From assembly GCA_014925825.1 (NCBI GenBank), contig JACGCK010000078.1:146152-210151 (forward strand): a stretch of DNA of 64,000 nucleotides, given 5' to 3'. The position numbers were made by a program, and so were the translations under genes. Below, in pieces: positions 14,670 through 25,956 of this stretch. This DNA is from Pholiota molesta (taxonomy: Eukaryota > Basidiomycota > Agaricomycetes > Agaricales > Strophariaceae). The notes below the pieces were generated by a model. The model was not told where the DNA came from. It saw nothing but the letters and a program-made list of their open reading frames with translations, and did not search any database. Numbering within the stretch: position 1 is the stretch's first letter; every line of letters begins with the position of its first letter.

Positions 14670-16226
14670 GCTTGTCTTCCGTAGTCTTCACATTTATCTC
14701 TCTCCCTGCGCTCCCATATCCACCTCGCTGTGTTAGTCAAATGCTCCTCGCGCAGTAGGTTGACGACGCGGTCAACTAAACGATGTATCATCTCTCTTGG
14801 TGTATTGTGTGTATATCCATTCCTACGAACCCCCGAAACGAACCACAAACGGTCCTGCGTCGAAACCTTGTCTTTTCTTGATCCGATGTTTAAAAATGCC
14901 CTTCGTCGTGCTATCGTGACCCCGCTATTATCTCGCCTCTTCGCCTCCCTTTATATCACTACGATTTCTTAAATTTATTCTTTGTAACGCCCTTCTTGCT
15001 TTCGATGTTGTCGGTGATCTCCAAGTGTATACACGACGCTGTATGTTCTGTTGTATGACTGTACGTGTACATTCGAGCCGTGGTCGGGTGTACTGTTGCA
15101 CCACCAATTATTATCTTATTCTTGTTTTCTCTATTCCCTTTTTGCAGCTCCTTCCTATCCCCACTGAATGATTCGAGCTCCGAATCCCTTTAGTTATCCC
15201 CCAGGCATGAATTATTATCGTAATTCTTTACTTCTTACCTTCTGCCCTCTTCAACGTTCAACATCTGCCCCTTTCCTGGTCTGCTTTGAATCTGCTATTG
15301 GAGAGCCGCCTCCTCCTTTCTGTCCTCTCGATGTTGCGCGGTGTAGGTGTGTGCTCGGTCAACGCCGTTGACTATGCTCAGTATCATTCAGAAAGCGCAC
15401 CTCATTGGCCGATCGGATGGCATTCTCGTCCTGTCACTCCTACCGTTGTTGGTTTCCTCTTCTTGGCTGGTAGGATGGCGTTTGTGTTTCTCTGAATCCT
15501 ATGATGAATATATATGATTTTACGGCTCAAGCTCCCTCGGACAGCTCTTGCTTTGGGGTTGGACTCCTTCAATTCCCTCTGTCATGTCGGTCACTGGAGT
15601 CTGGACGTCGATCACTAGCGCGGACGCGCAGTAATCCTCCACATCTTACTCCGTGCGTGGAAGAAAACGTTCTCTTTTGTACGGGTCGACGGACGCCCTC
15701 GACAGCCTGAATGCACGCACCCCAGCCTCGGTCTCCGACTGCGCGGGTTGCGCAGCAGACCGCTGAGCCTTCTTCGGAATCTTCCTCTGGAAATAGCGCG
15801 CGCACCTGACCTTCCTGTCCCACACAGCAATGATAACTACCGCTTCTAGCCGCCGAGTCTTCTGGCGCTCTGGATCTGGTCGAAAACGCGTTGACAGCAA
15901 GACATAAACACACCCTAAACGCAAGTGTCAGTGCGGTTTTTAGGAGGCTCTATCTCACGACCTGGTCGATAGGACATCCTACATCAAAGAATGTTTGGAA
16001 AGTCGGCAGGAACGTAAGCGAGAGTCTAAACGCTCGTGCGCTGAATATGTATTACTGTTTCCTGATGCCGCCGGCGACCGCGTTTGTTCATATGTATTCT
16101 GGCATTGAGCTGAGCATTTACTGTTATAACAGGACAAGTGTAGGGGCCCTATTAGGCGCGTGGTATGTATATGATATTAGCCCCGTCCTGCGAGGAAACA
16201 ACGCAAAACGCATAGATATCGATACC
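14670..16226. other. Gene-poor interval; no convincing gene
   Basis: The first part is pyrimidine-rich and probably the 3' region of the upstream gene. On the minus strand between about 15930 and 15645 there is an open frame with a basic patch (WDRKVRCARYFQRKIPKK), but I could not join it to a start or further exons and it has no recognised domain. Nothing else supported. Confidence 0.4.
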
Positions 16227-17507
16227 CTATCTGCGGAAAGTCATCGCCTTCCTAACTGCCTCCTTCATTTGCTGGGAGAGGGGGAAGAGAACGTCAGCGT
16301 CTCTCTATTTGTAACGCGCGATCAGCGCCCAATCAAAGGCTCACCGCGTCTGTGACAAGGGTTTCGCGACCGCCATATACGAAACGAGTAGGGCAGTCCG
16401 TCGGGACGTAAGACTGCTCCAAGGCAAAGTTGCTTATTATGTTGATGAGCGCCTCCTCATATTGCTGAAGGGGATATTGTCAGCGTCTATTTTTTGCATC
16501 GCCCAATTAGCGCCCAACTAAAGACTCACCGTCTTGGTGAGACGGGTTCTGCGAGCGCCGGAGGCAGAGGCGGATTCTTCTTTCTTTGTATGGTCTGCAT
16601 CAGCTTGATCAAAATCCGTAGCGATGGTCGAAGGCAGTACCGTATCAGAAACAGGCGAGGACTTTCCAGCAACCTGCGGTGCGTTCATTTCGGAATTCGA
16701 AGTTGCGGGAGTCGGAGACGAAGGTTGGGCTTTTGCTTTCTCCGTGTTCTCTATGACTTCGGTATAGGAAGGGGGAAAGACCTCATCGCGTCTGGCATTT
16801 TCCTCGGCCTGTATCTTGGACATACGGGAAGGAGCGAGTATACCACCGATAGTGGTGGTGACGACCTTGAAAGCTTTTTTGACCAGCTTCCCGAAACGCT
16901 TGAGTCTATTCCCTGAACCTTTGGAGGTGAAGGTGCGGGAATTATTTGAATCGGAAGACAGGAATGTAGTATCGACTGAAGCCGTTGAGCTGATTCCACC
17001 AGGGGAGAAGATGGGGTTAGCAGTCGATATATATCCTTCATTGATAATGGAGTTAACGTTTCCGGAGCTTATGTTAGTATCGACTGAGGCTATTGAGCTG
17101 AAAGCACCCAGGGGAACGAAGGAGTTAGTAGTAGTCGTTGCAAATCTTCCGTTTAGCCAGTCATTGATGTCAACGTTGCCGGAGTTTTTGTTGCCGATAT
17201 TGGAGTTTATGACAGTGTAAGTATCGCCTGTAATGGTAGAATTGACGTTGTCGCAATTTATGTTGTTTGAATAGGTCTGTTAAAGATTTCCGAGCAATGG
17301 AAAGCGAAAAGGAAAAAAGAGTCAATTTTATGGCTAGACAATTTGCTGAAGTTGACGGACCACGGTATGAGATCCTGAGCTCTGAGGATCCATGAAAGTC
17401 GTCGAAGGTGTCGCATCAACGCGAATTACCCCATTGGAGGTGATGATGGAGTTAACATTGTTGCAGTTGATTCTGTGGGAGGTAGCCGTAGTATGACGCC
17501 TTCCCAT
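16227..17507 (-). CDS. Asn-rich repeat protein with INxNNV motifs, cationic helix and PPxY motif
   Basis: Exons 17507-17364, 17276-16530, 16464-16345 and 16271-16227 encode about 351 aa. All junctions are GT-AG and in phase; the first donor could be three bases later. No known domain is recognised. Visible parts: an Asn/Ser/Thr-rich region with motifs INCNNVNSII (13-22), INCDNVNSTI (54-63) and GNVNSIINEGYI (120-131). Next come two copies of SSxASVDT (108-115 and 144-151), a cationic amphipathic segment at about 171-196 (RLKRFGKLVKKAFKVV), a PPSY motif (216-219) in a disordered linker, and two short charged C-terminal exons. The beta-prone Asn-rich motifs recall amyloid-type assembly modules of fungal signalling proteins, but that is inference. 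It shares the INxNN core and a PPxY with the gene at 37145-38683. Confidence 0.65.
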
Positions 17508-18248
17508 GTTCTGTTTGGGATCAGCACAAAAAATCGTCTGAGGCAACGTTATTATGAAGATACAGGGGGTACGCACGGATTAACGGAACTAAAGGCAGAA
17601 GATCAAATTACGGAATGGGTGGTGGATTGACAAGTCTCGAGACGGCGTGCGTTAGATAAAAGGTGGAAGACTCCGGCCTTTAGCTTCATTGCGCTTTAAG
17701 ACCCTTCGTCTGAGTGGCACCTTGCAGCCAGTGGCCACTCTTAACAAACTGAATTGAGACTCGTATATGGGCATGTGTTGTATCTATGGAATTCATGAAC
17801 TATAAGCGATAAATGAGCTTCAACAATTTTCATTCTGCCTACAAAAATACAAAAATACATGCAATCGACAATAGAAATCAATTCCATCATCTTGAAAAAG
17901 ACCTCACGAATAGCCCTATATATAGATTTTTATTATCTGTCTGTCATAGCCCAAGCACTGGATGCACCGTTACGGTCTTTATCTTATTGATCGTTGACAC
18001 AACAATTGCATTGAATCTGATTCAAATCTGATTGGTCAAAATCCTTCACCATAAAAGGTCCAAACTAGTTGCAAGGTATGAATTACTACAAGGATGTAAA
18101 AGGTCCCGATTCTTGACAATATTCTTGACTTACTCCAATTTGGCTGTGACAGGCATATTTTTCTGGGGCGCGGGCGCGAGCGCGAGCGCTTATCGATGCG
18201 CGATGTGTGATGATGAATCTGACATAATACCATCAATTTGCTTTCTTC
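17508..18248. other. Intergenic; no gene seen
   Basis: Presumed promoter side of the minus-strand gene ending at 17507. AT-rich, without a supported open frame or repeat. Confidence 0.4.
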
Positions 18249-19115
18249 GGTGGCACTGCTGGCACGTACAACAATTTAACCTCCTGCTCAGAACAATCAA
18301 CTCGTACTATGCTCATCCGTAACGGTCGCCAAAGTCAGCCACAAAAGATTCGAAAAGTTCGAAGGGATGCATGTTCATCTTAGAACTCCCCCATTTGCAT
18401 ATATCTCATTGATAGTCATTCGATGGAGCTCTTATGACAACTTGATGGGAATGGCTCAAATCTATCTACCGCTTCGAACGCAACATAACACATTATCTAC
18501 GGCGATAAGCATTCAAATTGGGAAGGTTTCCGTTTCTGCTATCCGTATGGCCTCTCTAACTGTCGTGGGCATGATAGAACTGAGTATTTCCGTTTCCTAT
18601 GGAGACACTCGTATGCCAGCCTCCTCCTGACATACTGGATTGTGCGATCTGCTGGTTCATGGCACGTAGCGGCTGTTGCACCATCTAGAAACATGGAGTA
18701 TCGTTTGCTATCCTATTCTGACCGCTGAAGAAAAGGAACACTTACCTGCTCGATCCATTGCGACATCCCGGACATATCCGAAAAGTGAGGTCCGTTCATG
18801 GTCTGTCATGGGCATCCAACAACTTGGTTAGAACTTGCTCTATTCGCACTGGTCTCAATAATCAAGAACTTACCTCAGGAACCCATCCTGAGCCGTGACT
18901 TTGCCTTACGGAAACACGAGGCGTGGACCCTCTGCGATTACCACTGCGATTTGGGATTCCGGAGTAAAAAGTCGACTTCCGTTGCCATGAGCAACCCTGG
19001 TACTTATATCGATATTGTTGCCATTGACCGATACGTTCTGACTAGTATAACCAGAACCATTGTCGACGACTTGAACGGCGGAGAATGCGCCATTTTCGTG
19101 TCCTTGTCTGGCGCG
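18249..19115 (-). pseudogene. Truncated, broken duplicate of the 3' half of the gene at 37145-38683
   Basis: This stretch aligns base by base with about 36930-37785 in the same orientation, including both introns and the last three exons. Shared blocks include CGATCCATTGCGACATCCCG, GGTGTGTTCTT-like exon edges and ATATCGATATTGTTGCCATT. Relative to the intact copy it has lost bases in the exon encoding ISTRVAHGNH, where AACCACGGAGAGTCGAC has become AACGGAAGTCGAC. It has also lost a piece further on (TTTCCTATACAAATATAAGG reads TTTCCGTAAGG). These shift the frame and create stops. It lacks the first ~300 codons. Copying of the genomic locus, not an mRNA, is shown by the retained introns. Confidence 0.85.
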
Positions 19116-19124
19116 ACGCAGGAA

Positions 19125-19480
19125 TCTGGAGACACATTTTCAAACTCAGTGCGCGCGCAGGAGTTTGGAAATGCGTCTCCAAATTGCTGCGCCCACGCTC
19201 CCCGCGGGTGGCCCACCGCTGGGTGTGCGCCGCGCGGCCGGGGCGAGTTCCACGTACGATCCCGCGCGGGTGTCGGCGCACGACGTGCGCTACGAGGCGT
19301 GGTCGTACACGGGGCCGTCCGCGCACTGGCCGGTGGGCGAGCGCGACCCCGGGCTGGGGGTGGGGGTGGCGGACCCAGCGGCGCTGGCGGTGCATGCGGG
19401 GTGTGCGAGCACGCGCAATGACTTTGGAAATACATTTCCAAACTCAATGCGCGCGCAGGAGTTTGGAGATGGGTCTCTAG
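19125..19480. repeat. GC-rich insert bounded by ~59 bp direct repeats
   Basis: Two near-identical direct repeats (19125-19183 and 19421-19480) share TGCGCGCGCAGGAGTTTGGA. They enclose about 237 bases of very GC-rich sequence in an AT-rich neighbourhood. The enclosed piece is open in one plus frame (TYDPARVSAHDVRYEAWSYT) and looks like part of a coding exon from elsewhere. The left repeat begins exactly where the duplicated segment 18249-19115 stops matching. Confidence 0.7.
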
Positions 19481-20229
19481 ACCGGGTGTGTTATGTGGTA
19501 CTCACACCTAGTCTATATTCGAACTTGACGGAACTAACATTCCTCGTCGTCAACCCATAGGTTGAGGGTATGTAATTATTGAGTTGATTCAAGTTGGGTG
19601 AGCGACACTTGGGAGTCTGCTTTCAACCCATGGTCAAATGCCTTTTCCACAAAACTATTTGAAGACTTACATCAATTGCGAATCGCACATAACCGCCTTT
19701 CCTATCGCTTTCGTGCTGTCAAACGTGCTGTCAAATAATGCTTTCCATTTGTTATCTCATATACTTGCGCCAAAATATGACAACTGTAAAAAGAAAATAT
19801 GCTTCCGAATTGCTAGTACACTATAGGAATCCAAGAATTTAAGGCGAATGAACGAAAACCAATCGTAGTGGGCTATGCCGGGTCCACCCCGGCGCTTGAA
19901 TTGTCATAGATACCGACCGACAAAGAACATTCAGAATGAAGAAGACTCAGGCAGCGGGCAGGAAGCGGAACCATCAATACTTTGCACTGCAGTGCAATGT
20001 TCCCCCCGAGACGTGGAGTGTATGACGGTAGGTAATAAGGAAAAATGGTAGCGCTTCCATATGTAGTCCTCCGGGAACCCATAATAAATACAAAATCCAT
20101 ACCAATTTCAATCTCAGTACTTTGGAGCAGCATGCTCATACACTGTCTTCCCGGGAGTGATCTATCTTCCCCATTTCTATATGCCCTGAGTTGCCGGACT
20201 GCATGGAATGACATGAATACCACGGTACT
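19481..20229. other. Intergenic; no gene seen
   Basis: AT-rich sequence downstream of the decayed DUF6534 gene. Minus-strand open frames continue into it from that gene but show no recognisable protein. Confidence 0.4.
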
Positions 20230-22131
20230 TCACCAGGAAGATATGCTCACATGCGTAAATGTCTCGATGCCAACAACGACATTTCCAGCGCTGTCCCCTC
20301 TGAGACTCTGTCCGAACTTCATGGGCGGCATAGAATCGGACAGTGTGTTGATCAGGGTACTCTTGCCCACCTGGCCGTTTCTGATTGCATCGCGTGCATT
20401 GAGGCTGCGAGATAAGTCGACGAGCAAGTTTTGTCAACGTGACGAGATAATGAAGCGGTTGCCCAGTAAGTAGAACTTACGAGGTCAAGAGCGCGTTGAT
20501 GTACACTTGTAGTATCAAATGGAAGTCAAAGTTAGCATGCATCCTTGCTGACGAAAGGAACTCAATCGCACATTTAGCGAGCATAAAGTTGAAGAAAAGA
20601 CTGTAGAGCTTTTCTGGCGCAGCGATCAGCGCTACCAAATTGGCGATCACTATGAGCCTACGAAGGGGATGAGCTCACAACCCACAGAGACGCGCGCTGG
20701 AAGAATGCTTACGTCGTCAATAAACCGGTAGTGATTGTCAGCGCAATGAGTTTCGTAATGATGTCGTCCGATCTGATATGGTCAATAAAACACACCATTA
20801 GCAGTCTACACAACGGTATAACGACAGACAAGATTCAACCGCCAATAACTGACCTCTTAAATCCGGTGCGTCCCCTCTGCAGATAGTAGCACAGCGAACT
20901 GGAAATGCAGACATCGGTGACCACGGCGACAGCAAGTCCAGCCGTGCCAAATGTCTATCGAATTTCGGGAACGGCCACGTCAATGGAGTAAGAGACTAAA
21001 CAACAGGCAGCGTACCTTCAACGTTGTAGAACCAGTTATCAGGTTGGAGAAGGCAAGCCTAATGCGGGACAAGGTTGGTCAACCAGCGAAAGCAAGTACG
21101 AGGGTTCAAGCGCGCACGTTTGACAGGGAACGCGATGTTCATGGCTGAAAAAAGCGAAGTCAAGGTAAGATTGCCTGGATCTCAACTGTACGAAATATCG
21201 CTAAGGGTTTACCGAGATGCGCGCAAGGTAAGAACGCCCTAATGTCCGTCCGATTAGCGAAAGTAAAATAATTGGTGGGACTTGAAATTTTGAAAACTCA
21301 CACATATTACTGTTATAACCATATTTTTTCCGCTCACTGAAAGCCCATATTTGTTAATTATCAAGTCAGAAGCCAGTTCAGATTCTCACCAATCCAGACA
21401 CGCGCCACCAGGAAGCTAGGAATGGAGTACGAGTCAGTTCAATCTTTTGTCATGCAGGATTGTTGAAATCACCTCTCAACCAGGAATGCAATCACGGCCT
21501 TATAATAGATATCAGCCAGGTCACTAACAAATGATAATTGTGAAGTCGCACATTGGTGATGATTTCCACCTGCGCGCACAATGAGCATTCATTATCCTGC
21601 AATTTTTAACTTATCAAAACTCACCGCAATAGACCTGGTTAAAAGACTCCAGCTGAGTCGCCGTGGTATAAAATGGAGTGGAGAACGCACCAGATGTTAT
21701 GGGTTAACTCGAGAGATTGAAATAATTTGCGACAAGATAATGATAAACGAGCTCTGTAATGAGGGCTTGATGGAATGTGTCCAAAACCCTGAACAACGGA
21801 CGCAAGTCAATTTAGCAACATGCCTAAGGCCAAGGCAAGGAAATATATTTCACAGAGAAGGAGGACCTGGTCATAATATGATCAGCTCTTACACCGCGAT
21901 CAATAAAACAGGAGATATTTACTAAAGCCCTGATGATGATCGAGTCTTTGCTAGACGCACGGAAGTAATGAAATGTCTGTATGCAGGTAACACCGTAAAG
22001 CCTGAAGGCGAAGTAAGTAAGGTAGGCTTCCATTCAATGTCGAAGGGACTGACACAGCTGAAAACAATGCTTCCGATGTATCCAATTCCGAAGGTCCCAG
22101 TCAAGTTGATTTGCAGCGTCGGAGTGGCCAT
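20230..22131 (-). pseudogene. Decayed DUF6534-type seven-helix membrane protein
   Basis: Minus-strand exons read in family order. Start: MATPTLQINLTGTFGIGYIG. Then LYGVTCIQTFHYFRASSKDS, VLDTFHQALITELVYHYLVA, FLVARVWI, TFGTAGLAVAVVTDVCISSS / LCYYLQRGRTGFKR, SDDIITKLIALTITTGLLTT, VIANLVALIAAPEKLYSLFF, and the end KCVYINALLTSLNARDAIR-like block. This is the pattern of the basidiomycete DUF6534 family, whose function is unknown. The first half needs at least two phase changes not explained by splice sites: between exon 1 and LYGV, and after VANYF. The second half is clean. It was probably lost recently, or alternatively the assembly contains indels here. Confidence 0.7.
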
Positions 22132-22917
22132 AGCAGCTTCAGAAAGAGATGCAAACGTGCAACATGAAGTGAGGGCCCAGGTAATATATTAAAACGTCAC
22201 TGAATGCAGTGATGAGTTAAACGCGGGCATCAGATAATTTGACGCCCAGAAATAGAGCATATGATGAACAATGATACACATGAATCAGTGATTGTAGGGT
22301 ACCGCCCAGATGTAATTTGATGCTGAGACCAAAACCCAAGCCAGAGGTCCCGTCGCATTGGTAGAGACAACTTTTGTGGGTCATCAGATCTGTCTTCTAA
22401 GCTCTTGTTCACCCAGGCGGCGTCCGTAATGGCTGGCAGTGTGTGCAAACTTTCAAGTTCGACCGAGCAATGTCATGATTTGGTGCCACTGGTTGGCAGT
22501 GATGTTCTGCGCTATCGGCGTCTCCCACTGCATGTCGCGGCGCTGATTGTACGTCTCATATAAGTACCTGTGGGGAGAGGCACACACGAATCCACGATAT
22601 CCCACCGTGTCGCGTGACGGGTTCGAAAATTAAAATACTCACGCTCCTCGCGAAGGTTCCAAAATGTTGGATTCATTTAGATTCATTTGTAGAGCCAGTC
22701 TTCCTCTGCTGCGCTACTATCACGCTGAAAATAAGTACAGTGATCAGAACAGAAGGATACTCTGTTCTGATATGCTTATTGAGTCGCGGCCCTCATCAGT
22801 GAACAGCGGGTTGAACGGTATACAGCATGGCAGACTCAATGATTCAGCCTCAAGTTTGCCTTTTCTCGGACTCCTTCGTCACTTGAATTCCTGGCCTGTA
22901 TCTTGACTCCGACCGGT
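22132..22917. other. Intergenic between two pseudogenes; no gene seen
   Basis: This would be the shared upstream region of the divergent DUF6534 and MFS pseudogenes. Short open frames only, with no domain. Confidence 0.4.
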
Positions 22918-25014
22918 AACTCATGGAGTCTCCCTCAAACGGCCCCCCGAAGCTTCCTCCTCGCGACTCCAGATTCGTGGCTGGTCTTCGTCGCGAATCT
23001 CGTCGTCGACCTATTGTCGGCATTGGACCTGGTGGGCAACATTCGTCTTGCACAATAGCCCATTCCTGACAGCTTGCGGCATCCTAGACCGCAGTCTCTA
23101 CCGCTTTACCCACAATCGTGCAGCATCTCCATGGCCAAGAATTTATTTGGGTCGGGAGTGCATACGCCATTGCCTCGACTGCTATTCTTCCAACAGTCGG
23201 AGGGCTAGTCACTGTTTTTGGCCGCAAGCCGATCCTCATCTGTTTTATCTTCGCCTTCGCCCTGGGATCTGCTGTATGTGGAGCTGCGCAGAGCATGAAC
23301 ATGCTCATTGCGGGTCGCGCTATTCAAGGCTTGGGCGGCGGCCGGGTGTATTGCCGTCACGGAAATTATATACGCTGACCTCGTTCCACTACCTGAGCGT
23401 GGTAAATTCCAGGGGATAACTGCGCTGTGCGTATCACTTCTCTTCCTCGTTCATTTGCTGAACGTTGTCCTTTGTGCGCAGAGTCTGGGCCCTTGCGTGG
23501 TAAGATCTATTCATGTTTGGAGTTTTCCAACCTGAAAATAATGCATATGTCACTGTAGCGGAATGGGGCCGCCTGTTGGCGGAGCGCTCGCAAATTCAGA
23601 CGCCTGGCGCTGGATTTTCTACCTCAATCTGCCACTATGCGGACTTGCAATCCTGCTTGTGACCCTCTTCTTGACAGTCCACACCCCACGCAAAGGATTT
23701 ACAGAGCAAATCCTGAAAACGGACTGGCTGTAAGCTGCGCACTGCACTACACATGCACGACAACGTTCTGATGCCTCTAACGCACAGTGGTCTTTTCCTC
23801 ATCATCTCTGGCACTGTTGCCATCATGATCGGGCTGACATGGGGAGGCATCAACTTTCCATGGGTCTCGCCGCAAGTCCTCGTGCCCATATGCGTCGGGG
23901 GTAGCGGGCGTCATCGCCTTCCTATTTGTTGAAATGTTTTACGCACAAAACGCGACGGTTAGTGCGAATTTAATACGTTACTTGTCTGGATTTCGCTCAT
24001 GTCTTCCAGGTTCCAGCATTTTCTCCTTAGAGATAAGACCATACTAAGTGGGTGAGTCAACCTATCTATTCGTTTTCTATCGAATCTCTAACGACGTTTC
24101 TAGGTATCTTGGAACATTTTTTTCACGGCATCGTCTCCATGACGTTATCTGTGAGCAATTTTTTTAATACATATCTTCAATCCCGATATTGAAGAGGAGA
24201 TTTTTGATAGTCTACCTCCCGATCTATTTCAAGCATGCAAGTTGGCATCGCCAATTGGGTCCGGCGTAGACCTATTCGGCCTCGCGCTGACCATAGCGCT
24301 GTTCGCCATCTTCACCGGCCTCTCCGTGCAGATCCTGAAGCGCTACCGCCCGCAGAACTACATTGGGTGGGTGCTGAACATCGTCGGCTTTGCGCTCCTG
24401 TCCACTCTCTCGGCGGATAGCGCGAAGGGCAAGTACATCGCGTACGAGGTCGTTCTGGAATTGGGCTTGGCATGACGTGGATCAGCACACAATTCCCCAT
24501 CCTTGCACCGGCTGCCGTACTCGAATAACGCGCACGCGCTCGCTTTTTTCACGTTTCTGCGGTGTTTCGCACAGGTGCGCGTTGGAGTTTGCCCTCTTTT
24601 TCGCTCGTCGCGTACTTCTGAATAATGTTAATTTTCAGAGCTGGGGAACGGTGATAGGCGGCGCCATCCTCAAAACCACCTGAGCTCCCGCTTGCCCACG
24701 GGCTTGGAAGACGCCACTGCGACGAACCCCGCGCTCATATACGCGCTCATCCCACCATTCGCGGGCTGCCTGGCCCACTGCAGGCAGAGGTGCGCGCCCT
24801 GTTCGCGGCGGGGCTCGTTCTGGTGTGGCGGGTGATGATCGGCTTATGCGGTATTGGGCTCCTGACGTGCCTGCTAATGAAAGAAGTGCCTATGCGCACG
24901 GCACTGGATGGGGCGTGGGGGCTGAGAGACGTCGATGAGAAGGCGGGTGATCGTGAGATGCCTGGTGAAGGGAAGGAGGACGCGCCCATTGACATAGGGG
25001 TGTCTATCGCCTGA
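22918..25014 (+). pseudogene. Decayed MFS drug:H+ antiporter (DHA2-type, 14 helices)
   Basis: The protein is readable end to end only if many one-base shifts are allowed. Parts: ANLVVDLLSALDL then TAVSTALPTIVQHLHGQEFI, FGRKPILICFIFAFALGSAV, RAIQGLGGG, GCIAVTEIIYADLVPLPERG (motif C region), DAWRWIFYLNLPL, YLPIYFQACKLASPIGSGVD, and a C-terminus MKEVPMRTALDGAWG ending at TGA 25012-25014. These are standard landmarks of the fungal 14-TM MFS multidrug and toxin efflux family. Shifts occur near 22977, 23342, 23898, 24023, 24460, 24512 and 24680, many at short homopolymers. Introns keep GT-AG. It cannot encode a full transporter as written. Confidence 0.88.
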
Positions 25015-25197
25015 ACGCATTTCATTAGTTGTGATCATCTGTAGAGTGTTTTAATCTCGAGTTGTAGTTGTATTCGATACTTCGAAGTTCATTCTTCCCA
25101 AGAATTACGCTCCCACCACTCAGTATTTGTTAATGAGAAAGATAGCAAATGTATTGCATTATGAGGTAAGGTGTCGTGTGAGTCACGAAACCTTCAA

Positions 25198-25956
25198 GCT
25201 TCGAAGTACGGAGTCAGCGGCATGAGAGATTCGATGGGAACTTCGGGGTGATTTACAACATGTAATTCTACTGTGAGCAGAGTCTAGGTCCAATCAGCGT
25301 GCTAGCATCTAAGGAGTCGTAACTCGTCTGAATATAGCAAACATCTGTAGTCGTTTGAGCGCTGGGTAATAATCAACAAACAATCAAGTAAGAATACAGA
25401 TGGCTCATCATGGCCATAGATATCATGCCCAGGAATTCTACAGAGGGCGACCATGATACCCATGAAAGATATGAGATATATTAATAAGAGAATGGCGGTG
25501 ATTGGGAGGGCACCGCTCAAGAAACCACAAAATATCTTCTCTGTCAGCCCACAAGGCGTCTACTTCCGGCTTTGAGCTTGTCGTAGCATCACAGCACGAT
25601 CTGATACTCTCGTATGTGTGCCTTCAACTGCCTGCCTTCTTGAGCAGTGCCCTCCAATCACGCCATTCTCTTATTAATATATCTCACATCTTTCATGGGT
25701 ATCATGGTGCCCTCTGTAGAATTCCTGGGCATGATATTATGGCCATGATGAGCCATCTGTATTCTTACTTGATTGTTTGTTGATTATTACCCAGCGCTCA
25801 AACGACTACAGATGTTTGCTATATTCAGACGAGTCACGACTCCTTAGATGCTAGCACGCTGATTGGACCTAGACTCTGCTCACAGTAAATTAATGTTGTA
25901 AATCACCCCGAAGTTCCCATCGAATCTCTCATGCCGCTGACTCCGTACTTCGAAGC
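25198..25956. repeat. Foldback element: ~320 bp inverted arms with a 113 bp spacer
   Basis: Left arm 25198-25523 and right arm 25637-25956 are reverse complements along their whole length with few mismatches. The outer ends are GCTTCGAAGTACGGAGTC and GACTCCGTACTTCGAAGC; the inner ends are GCTCAAGAA and TTCTTGAGC. The spacer is 25524-25636. The arms would form a very stable hairpin or cruciform. It may be a foldback transposon or two head-to-head copies of one element. No obvious target-site duplication is visible at the ends. Confidence 0.9.

Noticed and set aside
15645..15930. Minus-strand open frame with a basic patch as a gene
   Set aside because: No start, no linked exon and no domain could be found.
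20230..20427. Apparent Walker A / GTPase P-loop (NGQVGKSTLINTL) on the minus strand
   Set aside because: It is the polar tail of the DUF6534 membrane protein: the same frame begins SLNARDAIR, the family's end after the last helix, and no other GTPase motifs follow.
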